NCBI GenBank assembly: GCA_036417435.1
Contig: CM070905.1
Coordinates: forward strand, 65,427,092-65,491,091
DNA length: 64,000 nucleotides
Direction: 5' to 3'
Origin: Inia geoffrensis
Taxonomy: Eukaryota > Chordata > Mammalia > Artiodactyla > Iniidae
In this document: positions 37,101-47,146 of the stretch, in pieces
Numbering within the stretch: the first letter of the stretch is position 1
Layout of the letters: each line of letters opens with the position of its first letter
Translations under genes and position numbers: made by a program
The notes under the pieces: model-generated
The model's input: the letters and a program-made list of their open reading frames with translations, nothing else
The model's database searches: none
What the model was told of the DNA's origin: nothing

Positions 37101-37302
37101 CTTTTTTTTTGCGGTACGCGGGCCTCTCACTGTTATGGACTTTCCCGTTGCGGAGCACATGCTCCGGATGTGCAGGCTCAGCGGCCATGGCTCACGGGCC
37201 CAGCCACTCCGCGGCATGTGGGATCTTCCCGGACCGGGGCACGAACCCGTGTCCCCTGCATCGGCAGGGGGACTCTCAACCACTGCGACACCAGGGAAGC
37301 CC
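37101..37302 (-). mobile_element. CHR-2-type SINE inserted in the mariner
   Basis: Complete CHR-2 copy with a T tail, body from gcggtacgcgggcctctcac and head ending caccagggaagccc. Perfect 13-bp duplication ggcaaaccacttt at 37088-37100 and 37303-37315. It lies within the N-terminal transposase coding region of the mariner, so it inserted after the mariner did. Confidence 0.95.
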
Positions 37303-37633
37303 GGCAAACCACTTTTGACACGTTCGATCAGTCACAGCACCTTCTCCAAACACTGCACAAATCTTTTCCTTTTTGCGTTTCAGTTGCGTTTTTACCTTTC
37401 TTGAAATAATAAAGCATAATATGCCAAAAATGTTGCTTTTCTTCTTCCATCTTCAATATTAAAATGGCTACACAAAAGTTGACCGATTTTGTTGTCTTTT
37501 TTTAAATGCATGCTGATATGGCAGCTGTCACATACAATCTAACAAAATTGTTTCAAATGAAGTTAAAGACATCTATGTGCTACTAGAGTCATCTTACGGA
37601 AAAAACTGAACAAACCTTTTGGCCAACCCAATA

Positions 37634-38390
37634 GTTTTTATAGTAGAATTGGAAATAAAAGTGCTGCCACAGAGAGAAACATCAAAATTAAACGTAGGTA
37701 CTTCGAACATACATTTAAGGCAAAAAATTAAATACACTAGAGAATTTACATAATAAAAACGCTTAGATGGATTCAGGGAGAGAACTTTCCATTAGAGTGA
37801 AAAATAGAAATTCATATGGCATTGGCATGTTTAGTGAATAAGGTTATGGGAAATTGTACATGGTTAAAAGTAAAGGAAGGATTCAGAATAATGCGGAAAT
37901 AAAGCATACTAGCTGAATGTCATTTGGGCAGTTATTGCATTACTGGGTCATGCATTATGGCTTGAGATTTATATATCTGTGGGGCTCATTACCTAGTTTC
38001 TTCTCCTTCTGGTAGTGACTTGGCATGATAAGAATCTGGAATTAAGGGATGGAGAATCTAAGAGTGCTTTACAAAGTGTACCTGTTTTTTAAAGTACTTC
38101 TGAAACAAATGAAAGTTTTATGAGAACAATACAGGGATAAAGAGATCCTGGAGCAGCAGCAGAACTCCTAAAGCAGGACTAAAGCAGAGGTGCCAGCATG
38201 TACAGATAATTTCACCAAGGGACGCTGCAAAATACACGTTTTAATGTTTTTAAGTTTTTCTGTTAATTAAATATTTTCTTAGCAAAGAAAATGCATTTTG
38301 CTACTAAATATAAGGACTCGCCTTGATGAATTATGGCTGTTATTGTACTTGGTTCATTTGTATCCTGATCATTTTCTTACTGATTCGACC
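37634..38390. other. Unique intron
   Basis: AT-rich sequence between the mariner and the L2. Nothing recognised. Confidence 0.45.
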
Positions 38391-38394
38391 GCTT

Positions 38395-39048
38395 TCTAGG
38401 TTCCAGCTTCCACTCTTGCTCTTCTCCACTCAGCAGCCAGACAATCCTTTTAAAAACAATTCTGATCACATCATTCCTCTCCTGAAATCTTCCAGTAGCT
38501 TCCCATTAATGTGGAATTATCTCCCAAGTCCTAAAAGGCCCTCTATGATTTGGTCCTTGGTCACACCTACCCTCTTCCAGCCACACTGGCCTCTGTGACA
38601 CTCTGGGAACACTTGAAGCATTCTCCTGTCTGGACTCTTCCTTCTGGCTGTAATACTTTTCTCTCTGATATTCACTTTATTGCTCCCTCACATCCCGTCT
38701 CTGTTTGACTTTCTTTTCCTAAGAGAGGCATTGCCCGGCCATTCTGTCTAAGATACTCTTCTCCCCACTCATAGCTCTCCATCACAACACCTTTCTTTGT
38801 TTGCAGGTATTTTTTCCAATTGTTATTGTAAAATATATACAATAATGTATATATAATATATACACGAATGATGCCTTGTATCTTTCTGTGAGTTTGTTCT
38901 GTCTCCTCTCCCTAGAATACAGGTTCTACAGTCAGGGATATTATCTGCTGTTCGTCTCTCACTGCTGTATCCCTAATGGTTAAAAAAGTACCTGGCACAT
39001 AATACAAACTTATTAAACATTTTTTGAGTAAATAAATGAATGACACCT
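38395..39048 (+). mobile_element. L2 LINE 3' end
   Basis: L2 signature in order: tgatcacatcattcctctcc, tctatgatttggtccttggt, ttccagccacactggcctct, then gtatccctaatggttaaaaa, agtacctggcacataatac and a terminal gagtaaataaatgaatga. About 650 bp with internal loss. Confidence 0.75.
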
Positions 39049-39054
39049 AGCGAC

Positions 39055-39952
39055 TTTAGGTAGTCATAATAAGGAATACTTACAACTCAACTGAAAGACA
39101 ACCCAATTAAAAATAGTCAAAGGGCTGAATAAACATTTCTCCAAAGAAGATACACAAGTAACCAGCAAGCACATGAAAAGATGCTCAACAGCATTAATCA
39201 TTAGGAAAGTGAAAATAAAATCACAATGAGATACCATTTCACTCTCACTAAGGTGGTTATAATAAAAACAAAAGAAGAACGGGCGTTGTTGAGGACATGG
39301 AAAAATTGAAACCCTTACATGTTGCTGGTGGGAATGCAAAATTGTGCAGCCGCAGTGGAAAGGTTTGGCCGTTCCTCAAAACATTAAACCAGAACCACCA
39401 TATGACCCAGCAATTCTAGTCCTTGGCATATACTCAAGAAAATTGAAAAGATATGCTCACACAAACACTTTCCCACAAATGTTCATAGCAGCACTATTCA
39501 CAACAGTCCCATGGAAACATCCTGAATGTCCATCAACAGGTGAATGGAAAAACAAAACGAGGGCTATGGAACATTACTCAGACATTAAAAAAGAAGGAAG
39601 TACTGATACACACCACAATGTGGATAAACCTTGAAAACATCATGCTAAGTGAAAGAAGCCAGGTACAAAAGGTCATATATCATGTGATTCAATTTATGGA
39701 AATATCCAGAACAGATAAATCCGTAGAGACATAAAGTAGACTGGTGGTTGCTATATATTGGGGGATAAGAAAACAGGGAGTGACTGCTTAGTGGGTACTG
39801 GGTATTCTTTTGGGGTGATGAAAAATGTTTTAGAACTAAATAGCAGTGGTGGTTGCACAACATTGTGAAAATACTAAATGCCAGTGAATTGTACACTTTA
39901 AAACACAGTTACTTTCATGTTATATGAAAGTCACCTCAATTAAAAAAAGAGA
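39055..39952 (+). mobile_element. Old L1 3' part (ORF2 end and 3' UTR)
   Basis: Plus-strand ORF2 C-terminal region with stops: a section reading PPYDPAILVLGIYSRK at 39393-39440, then MFIAALFTT and the HYSDIKK phrase. The 3' UTR follows, with tagactggtggttgctatat, ttgtacactttaaaacacag and a short A-rich end. Much more diverged than the L1 at 45464. Directly abuts the preceding L2. Confidence 0.8.
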
Positions 39953-39964
39953 ACAAAAAAACGT

Positions 39965-40031
39965 GATGTGTTTATAACAGTCTATAAAGGCCCTCAGGAT
40001 CTGGTCCCAGCTACATTCTACTACCCATCCC

Positions 40032-40081
<50 letters not shown>

Positions 40082-40520
40082 CACACTCACACACACACAC
40101 ACACACACAGTCACACTCAGCTCACACTCCTGGCCTCATGCTGAGCCTCAAACCAGCCAGGTGTGCTCCATCTCAGTCTTTATACTTGTTCTTCCCCTCA
40201 TCTGGGCAGATTTCCCACACCTGCCTAACATCTTATTCCCTCTTTCCTTTTGGGTTCTGCTTCAACATTGCACCCCAGAGAGGTCTTCCTTGACCACCTA
40301 AAATAAACTAATATACTCTCCAATCTCTCTCACCCTGTGTATTTTTATCCATAGTGCTTATCATCATCTGACTCATGATATTTTACTTATTTACTTTTTA
40401 ATTGTCTGTTCCCTCCCTAGAAAGTGAGGTCCATGAGGACAGGTACATTATTTTAATCCTGTTATAACCATTACATGTAAACAGGGCCTGGCACAAAGTA
40501 GGCAATCAGTTAATACTTAC
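39965..40520 (+). mobile_element. L2 LINE 3' end interrupted by a TC/CA microsatellite
   Basis: Starts ggccctcaggatctggtccc, is broken by the microsatellite at 40034-40109, and resumes with ctcctggcctcatgctgag. It then shows gagaggtcttccttgaccac, gaggtccatgaggacaggta, and ends with gggcctggcacaaagtaggc. Confidence 0.75.
40034..40109. repeat. (TC)n(CA)n compound microsatellite
   Basis: About 22 TC units, a short interruption, then about 13 CA units. Located inside the L2. Likely highly variable. Confidence 0.95.
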
Positions 40521-41269
40521 TAAGTAACTTAAAATCATTTATGTGAAGTTCCAGAATAAGTAAACATAAAATGCTTAGGGACACCTTCATAGGTTGAAAA
40601 ACCATGTAATATGCAAAAACAAAATGATGAACAAAAAATTCACTTAGAACATCACTCTGGAGAAGGGGTGAACAGGAACCAGAGGGATGAGGTCATGAGG
40701 GTCCAGGGAGTTCCAATTCTATTAGTAAAGCTCTATTTATTTAATTGGACAATATTTTAATGGATGTTTATCTTTATGACGTGTAATATTGTAAGATCTT
40801 TTGTATGCATCAAATATTTCACAACATTTTAAACAGGTTAGCAGTATAATTATTTGGTAACATTTAAAAAATACTAAACATATTTAAACAAATTACTTGC
40901 TTCTTTTTTTTCAAGAATATTATTTTACTCTTTAGAAGAACATATGGAAGTTTGGCTAAAACTGCATGGAGGCTCCAAAACTAAGAATGCTCAACACTGG
41001 GTGGGGAACTCAGCCTCAGAAACAGTGACTTCTGTTACTCCATCCCTAACTCATCGGGAAGGAGGTTTTCATCCAGTCCTGAACAGATCACCAGCTGCTT
41101 TGTATTTATACTCATTTAAAACTGTTTTCTTTTTGCTTTGAATGGTAAAATAAGTGATAAATGAATTCACAAAAACAGTAGCTACAGAGAAAAAACGTTT
41201 ACATATAATCAGGAATCACATTAGAAAGCCCCGCTGACATATTTAAGATCATTTATAAATCAAAATGGA
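40521..41269. other. Unique intron
   Basis: No family recognised. AT-rich. Confidence 0.4.
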
Positions 41270-41279
41270 ATAACTATGG

Positions 41280-41705
41280 CTCAGGAGCTGGGTGGCCATT
41301 GTGCATGTGGTTTCAGACACACTCCTGCATCACTAAGAACTCTTCTCTAAACTGTATCAAACACAAGGACAGCACCAGCAGTTTTCAAAATACTATCTGT
41401 AAGGAGCTACTAGCTGTAACCTTGCAATTTCAAAGTCTGCCACCCCACCCCCTTTGCAACTAGGTAATCATTTCGAACCCCAACCAATCCTTGCTTACCA
41501 AGCACCCTTACTTCTTGACATCTCCAATCCTAGATCTGGACAATTTATATAACCTTAGGGTTTTTTGCCTTTATAAGCTTCCCCCATTTTGTAGTCCGGC
41601 AGAACACAATTCAAGGGCTTCTTAGATCTGTGTCTCCTGGGCTGCAGTCTTAACAAATCCTCCTAAAACACATTTCTGTTGCCTCAACCAGGTTCTTGGA
41701 ATTCC
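41280..41705 (+). mobile_element. Probable solo LTR (ERV1-like)
   Basis: Promoter-like order typical of a retroviral LTR: a CCAAT box (accaatcc, ~41483), a TATA-like tttatataacc (~41545), an R/U5-like part gcttcccccattttgtagtc, and ttagatctgtgtctcctggg, ending near caaccaggttcttgg. No gag, pol or env sequence lies on either side, so it would be a solo remnant. Exact ends and family were not determined; ERV class I is a guess from overall layout. Confidence 0.5.
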
Positions 41706-41967
41706 TGATTAACATTACATTAGAAAATATTAAAATACATGCCTTCAGCTGAAAATGGAAAAAATTTGCTATGATTCTGGTTTATGTTCTAACAATGAAA
41801 TTTATTTATTGGACTCTGTATTGGCCCTATTGCCCTCAGAACAATACAATCAGTTGCTGGGTATGTAATATTTTAACTTAATAGTCACAACTCCAACAAG
41901 ATTGGCATCAAACAATCATAGGAGGCGATGATGGAAAATTGATCCTATTTTTCTATTTGTTGATATA

Positions 41968-42047
41968 CTGGGTTGGCCAGAAAGTTCGTTCAGGTTCTTC
42001 CATAAGATCTTATGGAAAAACCCGAATGAACTTTCTGGCCAACCCAA
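41968..42047. mobile_element. 80-bp palindromic mariner MITE
   Basis: Two mariner ends back to back: ctgggttggccagaaagttc on the left and the inverted ctttctggccaacccaat on the right, meeting at a cataagatcttatg centre. TA dinucleotides border both sides. The arms match the right terminal repeat of the mariner at 36131-37631 through the ttccataagat phrase, so it is a nonautonomous derivative of the same group. The structure resembles human MADE1, but with a different terminal repeat. Transcription on either strand would give a near-perfect hairpin of roughly 38-bp stem. Confidence 0.92.
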
Positions 42048-42289
42048 TATCTCTGGTTGACCTCTAACAGTTGTCAACTTGACTTCAACCCATGCACATC
42101 TACCTTTCAGCTGAGAGAAGAGAATTCCTCTCTGATCCTGTAAATATGCAAGACAGGCAATTTAATAATCCAGAGTGCCTTAAATCAGCACAAGTATCAA
42201 TAATCAAATATAATGTATTTACTTAATATGGAAATTTCACTTACCATCTACTGATCATGAAAACAACTTAATGTCATTGTATTTAGCTG

Positions 42290-42490
42290 GATTCACTGCC
42301 AGATACTGAGTTATCATCATAGAAAATTAAAGCTTCAGAGATACTGTCCATTTTTTTAAGAGATGAATAAACTGAGCTGGTGATAGTAGAAAAGATTTGT
42401 CCAATGTTTTATAATTAGTGACAGAACTAGGATTAGAATTCATGTCTCTTTATTCATATTTCAGTAGTCTTTCCAGTATACCTCTGGTGA
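42290..42490 (-). mobile_element. MIR SINE (diverged)
   Basis: Reversed MIR core: aagagatgaataaactgagc, aagatttgtccaatgtttta, gacagaactaggattagaat. Confidence 0.6.
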
Positions 42491-42645
42491 TGATTTGCAT
42501 ACATAATATCTTGGTTGTACTTTCCAGGTATATAATCTCAAAAGTTGCTGAGAAGAGCAGAGTCCTGCTCTGGCTAAATGAGTTGGGATTTCGTAACTGT
42601 GACTGGCCAAATCACAGTAAGAGCCTGTCAAAATATTTCAAGTAG

Positions 42646-42852
42646 CGGGCTTCCCTGGTGGCGCAGTGGTTGACAGTCCGCCTGCTGATGCAGGGGACAC
42701 AGGTTCGTGACCCGGTCCGGGAGGATCCCACATGCCGCGGAGGGGCTGGGCCCGTGAGCCGTGGCCGCTGAGCCTGCGTGTCCGGAGCCTGTGCTCCGCA
42801 ACGGGAGAGGCCGCAGCAGTGAGAGGCCCGCGTACTGCGCAAAAAAAAAAAA
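42646..42852 (+). mobile_element. CHR-2-type tRNA-derived SINE
   Basis: Plus-oriented complete copy: head gggcttccctggtggcgcag, B-box region caggttcgtgacccgg, body to cgcgtactgcgc, then a poly(A) run at about 42840-42852. Target duplication ttcaagtagc at 42637-42646 and 42853-42862. One of only two SINEs here antisense to THSD7A. Confidence 0.93.
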
Positions 42853-42862
42853 TTCAAGTAGC

Positions 42863-45452
42863 AGTATCAATCACAATTTAGAATATACTGTGACTAAGTA
42901 GTGAATGAAAGTTTTTTATATAAAGATAAGAACTTCTGACTGTGGTCATTTTTAAAAGTTTTTGCCAATTCCCCTTCCTATTAATTAGAGAGTTCTAAGG
43001 GCTACTATTTGTATGCATTTTTATTTTAAGCTGTATACTAGCTATAAGGAGGTATAATACCTAATTAGTAATTTAATGAACTTACTGAAAATAAATTCTA
43101 CCCCAAAGGTTACATGCATACGTGGGATACACTCATAAAATCAGAGACTTTAATACATCGACCCATTTTTTGAAACAGGAAAGGCAGAATGGAAGATAAG
43201 TAGGGTTGTTGATTAAGCCTAGCTAATGTCTTCATACCCTAGGAATGACTCTGAGAATTGATTCATGACTCCAGGTGACCTACTACAGATTTGTTATCTC
43301 TTCCAGAGTAGAAATTATGAAACTGCACATCACTGATGCAATATAGCCATCCACCTCCACCTTCCTATAAAACAAGGCTTTCACAAGCCAGTCGACCTTG
43401 CCTGTGTGCAGAGATGACCTTGTTTGTATACATACTAAGGCCACTGTCTGGCTTTGGTGTAAAAATGTCATAAATAACATTTTGGTTATAAATTCTTAAT
43501 TATCTGCAGAACTCTTAATTCTCTTTTTCTGAAGAAAAACGTAAGCTATTTACGGATAATAGAAAATTCCACACAACTTCTTTACAGAAGAAATAAGCAA
43601 GCAGAATTTAAATTGTACTTTTGAAACATTAAATATTAATTTAAATTGAAAATCTGGATACACTTAAGTAATTCCTTAGGAGACACCATGTGAGTTTAAT
43701 AATGAACTTGAATTTGGGGATACGGTGCCAATTATTCTGTAATTTCATTAGGACCTCTATTTGGTAATAGGAGGACATACCTATCTTTATTTATATTGCT
43801 GTTATCTTTCAGAATTACAGTAGTGGTCATGTAGATAAAGTCCTTACAGGATGCAAGGGGATAAAAGAGAGAAAGTAACAGTATTATTCCCATACCAATA
43901 ATTGTTTTTAGATGTAAAATGCATTGCCATCTGTCACATTCACAGAGACAACAGCTTAAGCGAAGGAAGGTAGAAATATTTCCATATAATTTTAAAAATC
44001 AGAAAACTACATTTCAAAACCTACTACATACTGAGATAGTAGAAAAAAAAAGTTTTCCTTCCCGAAACACAGCTATGTCATTAAAATGCATTGAGTATAA
44101 CAAAGTACAAGCTATAAAGTAAAGAATAGGCACAAGGGAGTCAGATAAGAGAAAAGAAAATTCCAACACACAATGTAATATTTTGGTGTGTGCTTTTGAT
44201 TGCCATTTTACCTCAAGTCCTTTTTTAGGGCCTTCTATTGATCTGAGCTGTCAGAAGACAACTACACTACTTTAAACACAACTTCATTAAATGTCTTGTA
44301 TAGAAAGCACATTTTAAAGATGCGTATAATGAGATACACGGAAGAGGATTCTGTAGTAGGCTTATTTTTCTGATATTTTATGAAACCCAACAGACATAGC
44401 ATCTCTATATGCTAATATGCTTTCTTCCAACCTAGAATCAGGTGCTCTTCAGGGAAATTCAACATTTGTAAGTGAAGAACCAACAAACTATTTAGATTTA
44501 CAACTCTTTCTGGACCACCCCCATGGAGGACACTAGCTGAAAGAGCCACAGAGAGATAAGGGAGACACATTGCTATGGAGGCAGCATGGAAAGCTGAAAA
44601 AGGAAATGATTTCAGAGCCACAGGGACCTGGGTACGAAGAAGAGGTTGCCCCCTTGCTAGATGTGTCAACCTTGGTCACGTTTTCTAACTTAGAGCTGAA
44701 GTGGCACTCTGCTCAGGGTCTGGAATGCAGAACTTTAAAAAATGTTAGTGTCTGTTTGTTCTCCCCATGCTTTCCTCACATAATCTACTATATTATAGCT
44801 TAACTCAGAGAGACAGACATGCTCAAATAAGAGTAATACAAGGAGAGCATCATATAAGCCATGATAGGGATACAAAAGAAATTGCTACTATCAATAGAAT
44901 GCAAGGCGAAAGCATTTGGTTCTGAGGGGAAGAGCGAGGGAGACTTTGTGAAAAAGACCTTTCAATTTGGCTCTTAAGGAATAAGTAGAATTTCAATAGA
45001 AATATATGGGTAGGAGAGTGTATATTAAGTGGATGGAAAAGCAGAAACATGGCATATATAACTGAATGGTCTGAGAAGTATCAAGCTTCATTCACGTGTG
45101 TGCTGGCACCATTCTAGGTACAGCGCATACATCTGTGAACAAAATATAACAAGCATTCTTTTCCTGACAAAGTACATCAACTGACTAACCTAGCAGAATG
45201 AAGAGAAAGTAGGAATAAAAGATGCACAAGTATGTATCAGATTATTTTTCGCTTGATATTGTATTACACAAGAGATATTTGCCATATACGTGCCATGTGC
45301 CTAGAACTAGGTGCTGTGGGTAATTAAAACCCAACTAAATATGACTTGTGGCTTCCAGAATTTTATGATCTAGTCCAGTGGACAAAATGAACTCATGTGA
45401 AATAATAACCTATCACATTTTGTGGCACTGACTATAAAAGACATCAGTTAAG
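42863..45452. other. Mostly unique intron
   Basis: AT-rich intron. Parts around 44620-44740 and 45085-45380 (ccatgtgcctagaactaggt; ttttatgatctagtccagtg) look like decayed MIR/L2-age repeats that I cannot name with confidence. No exon seen. Confidence 0.4.
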
Positions 45453-45463
45453 AAGAGGAGATA

Positions 45464-46249
45464 GCCCTCCCTCCTCACCGGGTCTGTGGGTCTGTCCGGC
45501 AGCCGGGCTGTCTTTGCGGACCCTGCCCTGTGACTGGGAAGGACCTGGCAAGCCCAGCGTGTTGTGCAGACAAGGACACAGCAGGACAGCTGCCCGCTGG
45601 CATCCTCTGCACTGCCCTCTGTTCCCCACTGGGCGTGGGAAGTAATGATCAAATTGAAAGGGAGGGAGGCACGGAGGCAGGAGCTGGCAGAGCGATGGGA
45701 AGTGCATGAACCAGGGCCAAGACCCGTGTGGCTGACAGGGTCTTGGTGCTCCGGGCAGGTGTCAGGCCTGAGCCTCTGAGGTGGGAGAGACGAGTTCAGG
45801 ACACTGGACCACCAGAGACATCCCAGGCCCTAATACTATCAATCAGTGAGAGCTCTTCCAGAGATCTCCATCACAACACTAAGATGCAGCTCCACGCAGC
45901 AACTAGCAAGCTCCAGTGCTGGACACCCCATGCCAAACAATTAGCAAGACAGGAACACTACCCCACCCATTAGCAGAGAGGCTGCCTAAGATCATAATAA
46001 GCTAACAGACACCCCAAAACACACCAACAGGCACGGTCCTGCCCACCAGAAAGACAAGATCCAGCCTCATCCACCACAACACAGGCACCAGTCCCCTCCA
46101 CCAGGAAGCCTATGCAACCCACTGAACCAACCTTACCCACTGAGGGCAGGCACCAAAAACAAAGGGAACTACGAACCTGTAGCCGGCAAAAAGGAGGCCC
46201 CAAATACAGTAAGTTAAGCAAAATGAGAAGACAGTGAAACACACAGCAG
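45464..46249 (+). promoter_or_regulatory. L1 5' UTR (internal promoter region, decayed)
   Basis: GC-richer than its surroundings, opening with ccctccctcctcaccgggtc, as expected of an L1 5' UTR that carries the internal pol II promoter. CpGs are partly lost. Whether any promoter activity remains cannot be judged from sequence. Confidence 0.6.
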
Positions 46250-47088
46250 ATGAAGGAGAAAGGTAAAAACCCACCAGACCAAACAAATGAAGAGGAAATA
46301 GGCAGCCTACCTGAAAAAGAATTGAGAGTAATGATAGTAAAGATGATCCAAAATCGTGGAAATAGAATGGTGAAAAGACAAGAAATGTTTAAGAAGTAAA
46401 GAGAAAACAATGATGAGCAACACAATAAAAGAAATTAAAAATTCTCTAGAAGGAATCAACAGCAGAATGACTGAGGCAGAAGAATGGCTAAGTGACCTAG
46501 AACATGAAATAGTGGAAATAACTACCACAGAGCAGAATAAAGAAAAAAGAATAAAAAGAATTGAGGACAGTCTCAGAGACCTCTGGGGCAACATTAAACG
46601 CACAAACAATCAAATTATAGGAGTCCACAGGAAAAGAAAGGGACTGAGAAAATATTTGAAGAGATTATAGTTGAAAACTTCCCTAATATGGGAAAGAAAG
46701 TAGTCAATAAAGTCCAGGAAGCACAGAGACTCCCATACAAGAAAAAGCCAATGAGAACACACCAAGACAGATAATAATCAAAATATCAAAAATTAAATAC
46801 AAAGAAAAAGTATTAAAAGCAGCAAGGGAAGAGCAACAAATAACATACAAGGGAATCTCCATAATGTTAACAGCTGATCTGTCAGCAGAAACTCTGCAAG
46901 CCAGAAGAGACTGGCAGGACATATTTAAAGTGATGAAAGGGAAAAACCTACAACCAAGATTACTCTACCCAGCAAGGATCTCATTCAGATAGGACGGAGA
47001 AATTAAAACCTTTACAGACAAGCAAAAGCTAAGAGAATTCAGCACCACTAAACCAGCTTTACAACAAATGCTAAAGGAACTTCTCTAG
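46250..47088 (+). pseudogene. L1 ORF1 pseudogene
   Basis: An ATG at 46250 opens KEKGKNPPDQTNEEE and a stop follows after 49 codons (46397). The coiled-coil part continues in another frame from 46410 with IKEIKNSLEGINSRMTEAEE, then SLRDLWGNIKRTNNQIIGV at about 46570-46625. The RRM and C-terminal domain continue with KAAREEQQITYKG and TADLSAETLQARRDW. ORF1 ends KPALQQMLKELL-stop at 47086-47088. A further stop lies just after ARISFR, at about 46990. ORF1p is a trimeric nucleic-acid chaperone. The product is not intact. Confidence 0.85.
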
Positions 47089-47146
47089 GCAGGAAACACA
47101 AGAGAGGGGAAAGAACTACAATAACAAACCCAAAACAATTAGGAAA

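Larger units (their letters stand above)
36131..37631 (-). mobile_element. Mariner (Tc1/mariner) DNA transposon, full length, with nested SINE
   Basis: Terminal inverted repeats: ttgggtgggccaaaaagtgc at the left and ttttggccaacccaat at the right, bounded by TA on each side (36129-36130 and 37632-37633), the mariner target duplication. Subtracting the SINE insertion and its duplicate (about 215 bp) leaves about 1,286 bp, the usual mariner length. The transposase is on the minus strand and broken. The right-end repeat matches the arms of the palindromic MITE at 41968. Confidence 0.92.

Noticed and set aside
42646..42720. tRNA-like head with A- and B-box-like segments
   Set aside because: It is the 5' part of a CHR SINE with a target duplication and poly(A) tail. 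It lacks a complete tRNA fold and is not a tRNA gene.
45413..45973. GC-rich block with overlapping open frames as a CpG-island promoter or first exon
   Set aside because: It coincides with the 5' UTR of the L1 at 45464-51327 and is explained by that element.
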